Source: Nitrospinaceae bacterium UBA3496 (lineage in GTDB: Bacteria > UBA8248). From it: a stretch of 44,565 nt of DNA. The notes under the pieces were generated by a model. That model was not told where the DNA came from and searched no databases. It saw nothing but the letters and a program-made list of their open reading frames with translations. This document shows positions 1 through 8,912 of this stretch, one piece after another. Every line of letters starts with the position of its first letter. Position 1 is the stretch's first letter. The stretch lies in the NCBI GenBank assembly GCA_002377645.1, contig DFQF01000069.1, forward strand, positions 1 to 44,565, written 5' to 3'. Both the position numbers and the translations under genes were made by a program.

Positions 1-743
1 TTTTTCTTTCTGGCTAGTTCCGCTTTCCTTTTCAGTTCTTCTTTTCTTTTTGCTTCCCATTTTTTGTTTTGAGACAAAGCAGCAACAAATGATTTTAATT
101 TAAGAATTTGAGTAGAATTATCTTCATATCCATATCTAGGAGGATCCTTCCATGTTCTAGAAAATGTGAGAGTGATTCCTGTAGATGCATCTATCAAACG
201 TTTTTCTGAAAATTTTGCTCCATCTTCTGCCCAAGAGCTTGAACTATCCGCATTGGTACACTCTCCTTTTGTTGAAACCTCAACTAACGTCCATACCTTT
301 CCTAGAATAGATTGTTTACGTTTAGAAATAATCTTTGAAACAAGAGTCCATTCCGAAGTGTAATTATTATTCCATTCTTCTAAAACTGTATATTTTACTT
401 GATGACCAGTAGATTTCGACAAAAAATTCTTGATTTTAGAGCGATTGTCCTCATCGATAGTATTGGAAAGACCCCCATGCCTAGGATTGAAAGGTCTACC
501 CCCTGAAGAAGCAATTCCTCCTACAAGTTCGTACTCATCTCCAAAAGCTTCCAAATTGGTCTCGTAGATAGTTGTAAAACCAGATCTCTTGAGAACTTTA
601 AAAAGTATTTCTTTTCCTGCTTCATTTTGATATTTGAGGATTTTTGAATTCTTAAGCGAAACCGGCGTTATTGCAGCCTGCACAAAGGAAGAGAAAAAGA
701 AGATAAAAGAAATGAAAACGAAAAAAGATCTTAAAAAACGCAT
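1..743 (-). CDS. Secreted hypothetical protein, C-terminus cut by the window edge
   Basis: An open frame runs from an ATG at 743 off the left edge with no stop, giving at least 247 residues. The first ~24 residues (MRFLRSFFVFISF, then a Phe/Ser-rich run ending VQA) form a clear signal peptide, so the protein is probably exported. The mature part is polar with no transmembrane segment and no motif I recognise. The visible end is a Lys/Glu/Arg-rich stretch that may be a helix or coiled coil. The ATG follows a run of seven G (747-753) in the ribosome-binding position, and a TATAAT box lies upstream at 775-780. It is probably transcribed separately from meaB, 78 bp upstream. Function unknown. Confidence 0.75.
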   Translation of the reverse strand, partial: MRFLRSFFVFISFIFFFSSFVQAAITPVSLKNSKILKYQNEAGKEILFKVLKRSGFTTIYETNLEAFGDEYELVGGIASSGGRPFNPRHGGLSNTIDEDNRSKIKNFLSKSTGHQVKYTVLEEWNNNYTSEWTLVSKIISKRKQSILGKVWTLVEVSTKGECTNADSSSSWAEDGAKFSEKRLIDASTGITLTFSRTWKDPPRYGYEDNSTQILKLKSFVAALSQNKKWEAKRKEELKRKAELARKK

Positions 744-774
744 TAGCCCCCCCAGTATATGATATTTTGTATTT

Positions 775-804
775 ATTATACCTTAACTGAAACTACTCGA
801 ACAA
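775..804 (-). promoter_or_regulatory. Likely sigma-70 promoter of the left-edge secreted protein
   Basis: On the minus strand a perfect TATAAT (775-780) lies 18 bp downstream of a TTGTTC (799-804), in the gap between meaB and the left-edge gene. Transcription would start near 768, leaving a leader of about 25 nt before the ATG. The -35 match is weak. Confidence 0.45.
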
Positions 805-821
805 TCCTTGGCAAATCTGAT

Positions 822-1772
822 TCACAAGTTCATCACATCTGAACTAATGGAATAGGGGTCTTTTTTTCTATCTAGAATTAAATTAATAACATTTTCATCA
901 AATTGAGTTTCTATATTTTCAAATAGTTTTTCAGCAGCAATCTCTTTGCATATTTCCAAAAGAATACTCTGAATTTTCCTCTTTTCTATACTTAACTTAA
1001 TTTCTATATTATTCTCCATAAATAATTGATATTTATGAATTTCTTCTAATAATTCTTTTATCCCCACTTCCCTTAGTGCTTCTGCTTTCAATATCGGGGG
1101 CACCCATACCAGATCTTTTTCTTCGTAGTGAAAATCTATCATTTCCTTTAGTTCACTGACCGTCTTTTCTGCACCGTCCCTATCTGCTTTATTAACCACA
1201 AAGATATCCCCAATTTCTAGAATCCCTGCTTTCACAGCTTGTATATCGTCCCCTGCACCTGGCTCCTGCACTAAAATGACGATATCGGCAGTTTTCATAA
1301 TGTCTACTTCTCCTTGCCCTACCCCTATCGTCTCTACAAAAATAATATCTAAAGGCATCGCTTCCATTACATATAAAGCGCTTCTAGTTGCGTAAGCCAA
1401 ACCACCCAGACTATTCCTTGAAGCCATTGATCGAATAAAAACATTTTCGTCTGTGAAATGAGAAGACATCCTTACTCTATCACCCAAGATTGCCCCTCCA
1501 GTAAAGGGACTGCTAGGATCCACCGCCAAAACTCCTATTCTCTGTTTTTTCTCTCTACACAATGAAACCATGCTATTGACTAAGGTACTCTTCCCCACAC
1601 CTGGCGGTCCTGTAATTCCAATCACGGGGACTTTTCCACCATGAGGGAAAACTCCCTCTACAATTTTCTTCGCAATCGGATCTCTACTCTCAATCATCGT
1701 AATTGCCCTTGCAGCAAGACGTATGTTTCCAGACAAAATTCCGTCTACACATTCTTGCACTTTCGCGTCCAC
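822..1772 (-). CDS. meaB: MeaB/ArgK-type P-loop GTPase (methylmalonyl-CoA mutase chaperone)
   Basis: This 316-residue protein matches the MeaB/ArgK G3E GTPase family in length and layout. The Walker A motif GPPGVGKS is at residues 55-62, followed by the family signature DPSSPFTGGAILGDRVRM and a nucleotide-specificity NKAD motif. Known members gate and protect B12-dependent acyl-CoA mutases such as methylmalonyl-CoA mutase; no mutase gene lies in the window. The start is GTG at 1772, with AGGAG six nucleotides upstream. It sits 16 bp behind a tandem pair of EamA transporters and ends the long minus-strand run. The sequence gives family and fold; the mutase partner is inferred. Confidence 0.93.
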   Translation of the reverse strand: MDAKVQECVDGILSGNIRLAARAITMIESRDPIAKKIVEGVFPHGGKVPVIGITGPPGVGKSTLVNSMVSLCREKKQRIGVLAVDPSSPFTGGAILGDRVRMSSHFTDENVFIRSMASRNSLGGLAYATRSALYVMEAMPLDIIFVETIGVGQGEVDIMKTADIVILVQEPGAGDDIQAVKAGILEIGDIFVVNKADRDGAEKTVSELKEMIDFHYEEKDLVWVPPILKAEALREVGIKELLEEIHKYQLFMENNIEIKLSIEKRKIQSILLEICKEIAAEKLFENIETQFDENVINLILDRKKDPYSISSDVMNL

Positions 1773-1788
1773 ATCTGTCTCCTAAAAG

Positions 1789-2673
1789 TTATTTACCAAG
1801 AGCTACGAAAAAAGCACCCACAACTGCCATCACGCCTCCAATTACAACCTGCTTCGTAATACTTTCCTGTTTTCGAAAAAAAATCCAGGAAAGAAATATT
1901 ATCATCAGAACGTTTAATCTGTTAATCGGTAAAACCTGCACAATATCTCCGGTCCGCAGTGCAGTCCAGAAAAAAAATGCCGCCATCGCATTAAATAAAG
2001 CTCCAACGCTTACCATAATAATAGGATGCATCTTCTTCCAGCCGCCCACCTTAAATTCTTTCGAACAGATAAATATCATAAACATTGCCACAAAAGAGGT
2101 TGCATTAGACACAGTCTGCGCAAAAGGTGCAGAATCGACAATCGCAAGACCTAATTTCCCAAGCAAATGTGCTAAGGCAAACGTAACCGCCGTGATGACT
2201 GGAACTAGAAAATGCGTAAAAGGAACTTTGGAGTAATTCGAATCCTTTTCGTACACAAGTAAAATTGAACCAAACATAACTGCCATAGTTCCGCAGAAAA
2301 CATAGAAATTGACTTCTTCATTTAAAAATAATACCGCAAAGGCAGCAGACCAAACTAAACTGGTCTGCATTAAAATAGAGGTTCTCGATAATCCGACTAA
2401 ATTAATAGAAACAAGGCTAAAATAACGACCTGCAAGATTTGCGCTCATTCCCACACCTACAAATAACAGGCATGCATACAATGGAAAAGAATCTACTTTT
2501 CCTTCGATCTTTAAGAAAATATATCCCACTACCACTGACACCAAACTCATAATGACAGTAGATATTCCTACTCCTATATATTGCAGAGCAGCCTTATATA
2601 GAAGTCTTGCGAAAGAAATAAAAACAGCCGCTATAAGAGCAGATAATCTGGGATCTAGAAATTCGATACTCAA
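1789..2673 (-). CDS. EamA/DMT-family transporter, tandem copy 2
   Basis: About 294 residues, strongly hydrophobic, with roughly ten membrane segments in two EamA repeats, as in drug/metabolite transporters of the inner membrane. The substrate cannot be read from the sequence. It is a paralogue of the neighbour at 2685-3563: the openings (EFLDPRLSALIAA and DFIHPNLLALIAA) and the closings (LVVIGG or LRVVMGG followed by a VxGAxxVxLGK end) match. The TTG at 2673 is only one base from AAAGGAG, which is too close for normal initiation; an ATC two codons later has ideal spacing. The start is therefore uncertain by a few residues. The gap to the upstream gene is 11 bp, so the genes are probably co-transcribed. 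Confidence 0.88.
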   Translation of the reverse strand: MSIEFLDPRLSALIAAVFISFARLLYKAALQYIGVGISTVIMSLVSVVVGYIFLKIEGKVDSFPLYACLLFVGVGMSANLAGRYFSLVSINLVGLSRTSILMQTSLVWSAAFAVLFLNEEVNFYVFCGTMAVMFGSILLVYEKDSNYSKVPFTHFLVPVITAVTFALAHLLGKLGLAIVDSAPFAQTVSNATSFVAMFMIFICSKEFKVGGWKKMHPIIMVSVGALFNAMAAFFFWTALRTGDIVQVLPINRLNVLMIIFLSWIFFRKQESITKQVVIGGVMAVVGAFFVALGK

Positions 2674-2684
2674 ACTCCTTTGGA

Positions 2685-3563
2685 TTATTTTCCAAGCACT
2701 ACTAGAAGAGCTCCTGCAACAGACATCAATCCTCCCATAACTACTCTCAAACTAACCAGTTCTTGTTTCCTAAAGAAGAGCCAGGAGAAAAATATAATCA
2801 AAAGAACAGAAAGTCTATTTACAGGAACTACCTCCACCAACCTTCCGTTCATTACTGCGGTCCAAAACAAAATAGCCGAAACGGAATTAAAAAAAGAACC
2901 AATAACAACCAGAACAATCGATCTTCTATCGAGGGATTTAATATTCAATCCCTTCGAAAAAGGCAAAACAATTATCATACAAACTAATGCGGTCACGCTT
3001 GCAACAGCAACCCCAAAAGAACCTGAGGGCAAAAGTATCATTCCAAATTTTCTCAAAATATGAGATATGGCGATAATAAATGAATTTCCGATTGGAATGA
3101 GATAAACATACTTGGAAACTACCTTCATCTTTCCTTTTGGATCATACACGAGAAGAATCGAACCAAACATAATCGACAACGTGCCACAAAAAAGCCAGAC
3201 GTTCATATTTTCTAAAAAAATAAAAACCCCAAATGCAGAAGACCAAACCAAACTGGTCTGATTCAGCACAGAAGTTCTCGCTAGCCCAACATATTCTATA
3301 GACGTAATCAAAACATACCGCGCAACAAACCCGCCTATGACACCTACCAACATAAACCACAGAATTGCTTCCATAGGCCACACATCTATTTTTTTGTCTA
3401 CAAGATAAAAGGAAATGGAAGTGACTGCTGCAACCAGACACCAAATAAATGTTATATGGAAAGCACTTAATTTCCTAATTGCGTTTCGATAAAGAATACG
3501 TGAAATTGCCACATTCGTAGCGGCAATCAAGGCAAGCAAATTTGGATGAATAAAATCAAGCAA
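2685..3563 (-). CDS. EamA/DMT-family transporter, tandem copy 1
   Basis: About 292 residues forming a ten-helix EamA-type inner-membrane transporter, related to the gene just downstream by tandem duplication. The motif GLARTSVLNQTSLVWSSAFG in the middle parallels GLSRTSILMQTSLVWSAAFA in its twin. The second half carries the VVPVNRLSVLLIIFFSWLFF signature of the second EamA repeat. An in-frame TGA lies two codons before the TTG at 3563, so this TTG is the earliest available start; an AAGGG lies about ten bases upstream. Substrate unknown. It sits 42 bp behind the YcgN-like gene in the same run. Confidence 0.88.
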   Translation of the reverse strand: MLDFIHPNLLALIAATNVAISRILYRNAIRKLSAFHITFIWCLVAAVTSISFYLVDKKIDVWPMEAILWFMLVGVIGGFVARYVLITSIEYVGLARTSVLNQTSLVWSSAFGVFIFLENMNVWLFCGTLSIMFGSILLVYDPKGKMKVVSKYVYLIPIGNSFIIAISHILRKFGMILLPSGSFGVAVASVTALVCMIIVLPFSKGLNIKSLDRRSIVLVVIGSFFNSVSAILFWTAVMNGRLVEVVPVNRLSVLLIIFFSWLFFRKQELVSLRVVMGGLMSVAGALLVVLGK

Positions 3564-3605
3564 GCATCACCAACCCTTCAATGAGTATTTATACTGAAGA
3601 TAAAA

Positions 3606-4040
3606 CTAGAATTCTTGCATTGTTCTTTCGATCACAAGAGGACCTTTATAACCAGGCAAGTCTACAACATAGGGACAGTCTTCCGGTAAAGCTCCCATCT
3701 CTATAATTTCCGCATCAATCTGAGAACAAAGAGGCTCATAGGAAAAACGATTCTTATAAACGCTACAGCGATTCGTTTCTAAATCCAGGAACTTACAAAA
3801 GCTTGCCAAAGCTACTAATTTCTTACCTCTCCACACCTTATCACAGCAACATTTTCCGCAACCTGTACATAGATCTTCCCACTCCTTCGATCCCACTGGA
3901 GGAAGATTTACGTCCATCCATTCTTTTATCTGTATTTTTCTGAGTTCACGATCTGTTTTATGCAGAGGTAACGAATAGAGAGAAGATACATGAAAATTTC
4001 CTGAAGATGATTTCCTGTTTTTTTTCTTTCTTCTCTTCAT
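3606..4040 (-). CDS. YcgN/UPF0260-like cysteine-cluster protein
   Basis: A 144-residue protein with a Lys/Arg-rich N-terminus and a conserved cysteine cluster: CTGCGKCCC in the middle, then SFCKFLDLETNRCSVYKNRF and PLCSQI, then the EDCPYV near the C-terminus. This is the pattern of the UPF0260 (YcgN) branch of the YkgJ-like putative Zn/Fe-binding family, and the length is close to E. coli YcgN. The biochemical role of the family is not established. The ATG at 4040 has a GGAAAG ribosome-binding site and lies 20 bp after the enoyl-CoA hydratase gene, so it is probably co-transcribed. Confidence 0.85.
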   Translation of the reverse strand: MKRRKKKNRKSSSGNFHVSSLYSLPLHKTDRELRKIQIKEWMDVNLPPVGSKEWEDLCTGCGKCCCDKVWRGKKLVALASFCKFLDLETNRCSVYKNRFSYEPLCSQIDAEIIEMGALPEDCPYVVDLPGYKGPLVIERTMQEF

Positions 4041-4060
4041 CGAACTTTCCTTTTTTATCC

Positions 4061-4846
4061 CTAGCAGTCTTGGAAATCTGCTTTTCTCTTTTCAATAAAA
4101 GCTTGTATACCCTCTTGTGCATCTTTTGTAGCAAAACTAGAACCAATCGCATCACTCTCTATATCTAAAGCGCTTTGAAAATCTACACTTAAACCATCGT
4201 AAACAGAATCTAAAATTAATTTTATAACCGGTGCACTCTTAGAGGCGATCATTCGAGCTAAATCCATAGATTTTTCTAAAAGTTGATCTTGTGGAACTAC
4301 TGCATTCACAAGACCAATTTCTTTCGCAGTTTGCGCAGAAATCATTTCTCCAGTCGTCATTATTTCTATGGCTCTTCCCAGTCCAACTATTCTGGGCAAT
4401 CTTTGTGTACCACCATATCCAGGAATTATTCCAAGATTAATTTCAGGCTGGCCGAATTTCGCGTTCTCTGATGCAATTCGAATGGAACATGCCAATGCAA
4501 CCTCACTACCCCCGCCAAGGGCAAAACCGTTGATTGCAGCAATTGAAGGTTTTCCTAATCTCTCTAGTTTATTGAGAACATTTTGTCCTCTCACAGAGAA
4601 CTCTATTCCTTGCTTCTTATCTAGACCCTGCATTTCCTTAATATCTGCGCCTGCAACAAATGATTTCTCTCCAGATCCTGTAACAATAACTACTTTAGAA
4701 ACAGTATCTTTGGCAAGTATGTCTAAAGCATCGTCTAGTTCTTTTAAAGTCCTCTCATTTAATGCATTTAAAGCTTCTGGGCGATTGAATGTAAGAACAG
4801 CCACCCTTTCTTTTTCATTAATATCTAGCAAAATATTTTCATACAT
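4061..4846 (-). CDS. Enoyl-CoA hydratase (crotonase family)
   Basis: A 261-residue crotonase-fold protein. The oxyanion-hole motif AGADIKEM is near residue 65. Both catalytic glutamates of true enoyl-CoA hydratases are present, in GGGSEVALAC (Glu115) and FGQPEINLGIIPGYGGTQRL (Glu135). It should therefore hydrate trans-2-enoyl-CoA to 3-hydroxyacyl-CoA in the cytoplasm, probably for short chains such as crotonyl-CoA. It follows the thiolase by 23 bp, so the two probably work in the same beta-oxidation or butanoate-type route. No 3-hydroxyacyl-CoA dehydrogenase is recognisable beside them. Confidence 0.93.
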   Translation of the reverse strand: MYENILLDINEKERVAVLTFNRPEALNALNERTLKELDDALDILAKDTVSKVVIVTGSGEKSFVAGADIKEMQGLDKKQGIEFSVRGQNVLNKLERLGKPSIAAINGFALGGGSEVALACSIRIASENAKFGQPEINLGIIPGYGGTQRLPRIVGLGRAIEIMTTGEMISAQTAKEIGLVNAVVPQDQLLEKSMDLARMIASKSAPVIKLILDSVYDGLSVDFQSALDIESDAIGSSFATKDAQEGIQAFIEKRKADFQDC

Positions 4847-4869
4847 AAGAAACCGATCATTTCTTTAAA

Positions 4870-6060
4870 TTAATTAGTCAAAGACTCTACTATCAACGAA
4901 AGCCCCATACCTCCACCTATACATGCACCTGCAAGACCATATTTAGCATTACGCCTTTTTAGTTCTTTTAAGATAGTAAGCGTAAGACGTGTCCCGCTCG
5001 CTCCAACAGGATGACCGATCGCAATTGCACCGCCATTCACATTGGTCTTATCTCTATTTAATCCAAGTTCCTTTTCAACTGCCAGATACTGTGCAGAAAA
5101 CGCTTCATTAATCTCAACAAGGTCCATATCCTCTAAAGTTAGACCTGCTTTCTCTAAAGCAATTCTACTACTCTGAGCAGGACCAATTCCCATGATATGG
5201 GGATCACAACCAGAAACACCCCATGAAACCAATCTCCCTATGGGCTTCAGTCCATTTTTTTCGGCAGCTTCCTTGGAAGATATGACGACAGAAGCGGCTC
5301 CATCATTAATTCCACTTGCATTTCCTGCGGTTACAACTCCATCTTCTTTAAAAACAGGGCGCAAATTTGCTAATTTTTCAGCAGTACTATCTACTCGTAT
5401 ATGTTCATCCGCCTCAAACAGAACGGTCTTCTTTCGCTCGGCAATCTCAACTGCTACACACTCTTCAGCAAGCCTTCCTTCTTCCCACGCATCGTGTGCA
5501 CGTTTTTGGCTGAGTGCAGCGAATTCGTCGATTTCTTCACGGTGAAGATCATATTTTTTTGCGAGATTTTCTGCTGTAATTCCCATTGGGACATCTGCCT
5601 GCAAATCCGTTAAGGCTGACTGCAAGGAATCTTCCATAGAAGTTTGAAAAAGACCAATACCCGTTCTAGAGTTCCTAATCACATGCGGGGCCAAACTCAT
5701 ATTCTCTGCACCAACACATAAAACAAATTCAGCATCTCCAGTCAAAATCTCTTTCGCACCGCTTAAAACAGATTGAAATCCTGAGGCACACATTCGATTC
5801 ACACAATATCCAGGTTTATCTTGGGGAACACCTGCTGCCAAAGCAACATGCCTGCCTATATACACCCCATCCGCACTGGATTGCATCACATTACCTACTA
5901 CTGTGTGGTCAATCATTTCTGGAGTAACATTTGAACGCTTCATTGCTTCCTTTGCAGCAATGGTCCCTAATTCTGTAGCGGACAAACTCTTTAAAGTTCC
6001 GAGAAAAGTCCCAAATGGAGTACGGGCACCATCTAAAAAAACTATTTCATTGGAAGGCAT
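4870..6060 (-). CDS. Acetyl-CoA acetyltransferase (thiolase)
   Basis: A 396-residue type II thiolase, the usual family length. All three catalytic positions are visible: the nucleophile Cys91 in [10 protein letters not shown], His350 in [16 protein letters not shown], and Cys380 in [13 protein letters not shown]. It either condenses two acetyl-CoA to acetoacetyl-CoA or cleaves 3-ketoacyl-CoA. The direction cannot be read from sequence. It starts at ATG 6060 with GGAAA upstream and lies 42 bp behind hemB. The next gene is an enoyl-CoA hydratase, which favours a role in short-chain acyl-CoA breakdown or synthesis. Confidence 0.94.
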   Translation of the reverse strand: MPSNEIVFLDGARTPFGTFLGTLKSLSATELGTIAAKEAMKRSNVTPEMIDHTVVGNVMQSSADGVYIGRHVALAAGVPQDKPGYCVNRMCASGFQSVLSGAKEILTGDAEFVLCVGAENMSLAPHVIRNSRTGIGLFQTSMEDSLQSALTDLQADVPMGITAENLAKKYDLHREEIDEFAALSQKRAHDAWEEGRLAEECVAVEIAERKKTVLFEADEHIRVDSTAEKLANLRPVFKEDGVVTAGNASGINDGAASVVISSKEAAEKNGLKPIGRLVSWGVSGCDPHIMGIGPAQSSRIALEKAGLTLEDMDLVEINEAFSAQYLAVEKELGLNRDKTNVNGGAIAIGHPVGASGTRLTLTILKELKRRNAKYGLAGACIGGGMGLSLIVESLTN

Positions 6061-6102
6061 TTTCCTCTCCTAATAATAAAAGTTCAAAAAACTAAAATTT
6101 AT

Positions 6103-7137
6103 TCACATCCAACTAAGTGGAGTTTCGAAATCACCGAGCAACCTTCTTGAGGCATCTTTCGCAAAATAAGTGATAATAAAATCAGCACCTGCTCTACGTA
6201 TAGAAACGAGAGACTCCATGAAAGCTTTTTCTGGATCCAACCAACCTGCTTTCATCGCTGCAACTAACATGGCGTACTCTCCAGAAACATTGTATGCCGC
6301 AACCGGAATATCGAACTTTGATCTTACTTTGGAAAGAACATCTAAATATGGAAGTGCGGGTTTCACCAAAATGATATCCGCGCCTTCCTGTATATCTATC
6401 GCAACTTCCCTAATCGCTTCTCGAGAATTTGCTGGATCCATTTGATAGGTAGAACGATCTCCAAATGCAGGAGCACTTTCAGCTGCAACTCGAAAAGGTC
6501 CATAAAACGCACTCGCGTATTTTGACGCATAAGACATTATTGGAGTCTCATTAAATCCATTGCTGTCAAGGATTTCACGAATATGCCCAATTCTACCGTC
6601 CATCATATCTGAAGGCGCAACCATATCCGCTCCGGCAACAACATGACTGAGGGCAGTTTTCGACAGCAATTCTAAAGTTGAATCATTAACGATTCTATTA
6701 CCTTCTACCACTCCACAATGACCGTGGTTCATGTATTCGCAAAGGCAAACATCGGTAATCACACAAAGGTCAGGAAACTTCTCTTTAATGGCCTTTATAG
6801 CAATCTGAATTATTCCTTTTTCAGAATACGCTTCGGTAGCCTCATCATCTTTTGAATTAGGTATCCCAAAAAGAATAACAGCAGGAATTTTACATTCAAT
6901 GACTTCTCGGCAACCTTCAAGTAGATTGTCAACAGACATTTGAAATTGCCCTGGCATTGACTGAATCTCTTCCTTAACCCCTTCTCCTTCCACAACAAAA
7001 AAAGGATAAACAAAATTCTCTGGATGAAGTCTGTTTTCCCGAACTAAATTTCTTATAGATTCAGAACTTCTTGTTCTTCTTGTTCGAATAAATGATCCAT
7101 CTTTTTTTTCTCTTGATTCTGAAAATTCGCTGCTCAA
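6103..7137 (-). CDS. hemB: Delta-aminolevulinic acid dehydratase (porphobilinogen synthase)
   Basis: HemB joins two 5-aminolevulinate molecules into porphobilinogen. In the 344-residue form, the Schiff-base lysines are Lys206 (SYASKYASAFYG) and Lys259 (IILVKPALPYLD). The zinc-type cysteines Cys131, Cys133 and Cys141 lie in DVCLCEYMNHGHCG, so this is the zinc-dependent class rather than the magnesium class. The FRVAAESAPAFGDRSTYQMD block is typical. I place the start at TTG 7137 because GGAGG lies five bases before it. The earlier TTG at 7149 overlaps that ribosome-binding site. It follows hemD closely in the hem operon. Confidence 0.96.
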   Translation of the reverse strand: MSSEFSESREKKDGSFIRTRRTRSSESIRNLVRENRLHPENFVYPFFVVEGEGVKEEIQSMPGQFQMSVDNLLEGCREVIECKIPAVILFGIPNSKDDEATEAYSEKGIIQIAIKAIKEKFPDLCVITDVCLCEYMNHGHCGVVEGNRIVNDSTLELLSKTALSHVVAGADMVAPSDMMDGRIGHIREILDSNGFNETPIMSYASKYASAFYGPFRVAAESAPAFGDRSTYQMDPANSREAIREVAIDIQEGADIILVKPALPYLDVLSKVRSKFDIPVAAYNVSGEYAMLVAAMKAGWLDPEKAFMESLVSIRRAGADFIITYFAKDASRRLLGDFETPLSWM

Positions 7138-7169
7138 TCGAACCTCCAAGACTAACGATTTAAAATGAA

Positions 7170-7970
7170 TTAATTTCCATGGTAAAACTCAACTATCTTA
7201 TCCGTCAAACCGACAGAGGTAGAAACATCAGACTCCACACTAAGAGGGAGATTGTGTTCTGTTAAAGTAGCAGCAGTTATTGGTCCTATACATGCAAAAT
7301 CAGTTTTTTTGCAAATTTCTTTAATCTCCTCTTCTGTAAAACAATTCACAAAGGCGTTTACAGAAGAAGAACTTAAAAAAGTGACCATATCGATCTTTCC
7401 CCCGTATAATAAGTCAAAAAAGTGCGAATCCCTGGACAACTTCACAAACTTAGTCTGATAAGCAGAAACAACATCGACCTTAGCTCCTCGTGAAGTGAGT
7501 TTTTCAGGAAGAAATTCTCTAGCAACTGCTGCCCTAGGCAGCAAGAAACTGTCTCCTTCGATTTCAATATCTTTCAAAAAATCTATTAGACCCTCAGATG
7601 TATAATCTTCAGGATATCCATAAACTTTCTTTTTCAGACAATTGTCAATTGCTTTTGAAGTAATTGGACCAATTGACAATATCTTACATTTTGAAGACAA
7701 CAGATCTTCTTTTTTCCCTAGAAAGTTGGCCCTCTGCTCAAAGAATGAAACACCATTAACACTCGTAAAAACCAGCCAGTCATACTCTTCTATTTTTTGG
7801 ATAGATTTATCTAACGGAATCCAACTTTCAGGTTCCACTATTGAAATAAGAGGAAAGGATACTGTTTCTGCACCTTTTTCTCGTAGAAGAAATTCAAAAT
7901 CACCACTCTGATTGTTTGGTCTTGTAATCATAATTCGACGAGAACTTAAAGGAGCATCTACTATAGACAA
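7170..7970 (-). CDS. hemD: Uroporphyrinogen-III synthase
   Basis: A 266-residue protein of the HemD family, which cyclises and inverts hydroxymethylbilane to uroporphyrinogen III. The family is weakly conserved; recognisable pieces are IMITRPNNQSGDFEFLLREK at the N-terminus, YDWLVFTSVNGVSFF, VVSAYQTKF, VTFLSSSSVNAF and the late FACIGPITAATL. The start is TTG at 7970. Its GGAG ribosome-binding site lies inside the end of hemC, whose stop is only two bases away, so translation is probably coupled. Its position between hemC and hemB supports the call. Confidence 0.93.
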   Translation of the reverse strand: MSIVDAPLSSRRIMITRPNNQSGDFEFLLREKGAETVSFPLISIVEPESWIPLDKSIQKIEEYDWLVFTSVNGVSFFEQRANFLGKKEDLLSSKCKILSIGPITSKAIDNCLKKKVYGYPEDYTSEGLIDFLKDIEIEGDSFLLPRAAVAREFLPEKLTSRGAKVDVVSAYQTKFVKLSRDSHFFDLLYGGKIDMVTFLSSSSVNAFVNCFTEEEIKEICKKTDFACIGPITAATLTEHNLPLSVESDVSTSVGLTDKIVEFYHGN

Positions 7971-7972
7971 AT

Positions 7973-8896
7973 TTAATTCTCCGACAAACTAGAAAGAATC
8001 TCATCACCGCCAGTATCAAGAAGCTCTTTGGCAATAACCATTCCCAATTTTTCTGGATCTGACAATTCTCCAAATCCTTCAACGTAAGATACTTTCTTGC
8101 CATCCAGACTTAACAACAAAGCTCTTAAAAAGATTTGATCATTCCTCATTTCAGCAAAGGCCCCCAAAGGAACCCTGCAACCTCCTTCTACGATCTTCAT
8201 TACTTTTCTTTCAGCAGATACTAAACATCTAGTAACAAAATGGTCTAATTGCTGAAGACACTCGATAATGGACTCATCGCCAGCCCTTCCTTCTATACAT
8301 AATGCTCCTTGACCTGGAGAAGGCAACATAATTTCAGGAGACAAGACCTCGATTATCTCTCCTTCCTTCCCTAATCTTTTCAAACCTGCAGACGCTAGAA
8401 TCAGTGCATCTACATCTCCTTTCGCAAGTTTTTCTAATCTCGTATCCACATTACCTCGAATAGGGAAAACCTGCAGATCATCACGATACTTTTTCAACTG
8501 TGAGGAGCGACGCAAACTACTTGTTCCTACTTTGCTTCCAGGAGAGAGATTTCGAATTGATTCTCCATCTCTTGAAATCAAAACATCATGAGGATCTTCT
8601 CTTTCTGGGATAGCAATCAAATCTAAACCATCTGGAAGTTCACTGGGCATATCTTTTAAGCTATGAACCGCCAAGTCCACTTCTTCTTTCAAAAGAGACT
8701 CTTCTAATTCTTTAACAAAGAGGGATTTGTCAGTTTCTTCATTAGAAGATGAAGACAACATATCCCCTTTCGTCTTAATCACTTTCAATTCTATCTTCAC
8801 CGAAGGGACAATCTTTTTTAAATCTTTCTCAACGAGTCTCGCTTGGGTCATAGCGAGCAAACTTCCCCTCGTTCCTATAACCAGATTATCTTTCAA
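7973..8896 (-). CDS. hemC: Hydroxymethylbilane synthase (porphobilinogen deaminase)
   Basis: HemC polymerises four porphobilinogens to hydroxymethylbilane. Family motifs are in order: VIGTRGSLLAMTQARLV near the N-terminus, the catalytic-loop AVHSLKDMP, GTSSLRRSSQL, RGNVDTRL and LPSPGQGAL. The cysteine that carries the dipyrromethane cofactor is Cys240 in EGGCRVPLGA. I prefer TTG 8896 as the start (307 residues) because GGAG lies five bases before it. The GTG at 8902 overlaps that site. It lies between hemA and hemD with gaps of 2-16 bp, so all are probably on one transcript. Confidence 0.96.
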   Translation of the reverse strand: MKDNLVIGTRGSLLAMTQARLVEKDLKKIVPSVKIELKVIKTKGDMLSSSSNEETDKSLFVKELEESLLKEEVDLAVHSLKDMPSELPDGLDLIAIPEREDPHDVLISRDGESIRNLSPGSKVGTSSLRRSSQLKKYRDDLQVFPIRGNVDTRLEKLAKGDVDALILASAGLKRLGKEGEIIEVLSPEIMLPSPGQGALCIEGRAGDESIIECLQQLDHFVTRCLVSAERKVMKIVEGGCRVPLGAFAEMRNDQIFLRALLLSLDGKKVSYVEGFGELSDPEKLGMVIAKELLDTGGDEILSSLSEN

Positions 8897-8912
8897 TTTC
8901 ACTCCAATTTAC

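Noticed and set aside
1703..2236. A 177-codon open frame on the plus strand
   Set aside because: It lies antisense to the EamA transporter and MeaB genes, has no ribosome-binding site, and its composition is that of a mirrored membrane protein.
4368..4868. A 166-codon open frame on the plus strand
   Set aside because: It mirrors the enoyl-CoA hydratase gene, whose two catalytic glutamates and family motifs are clear.
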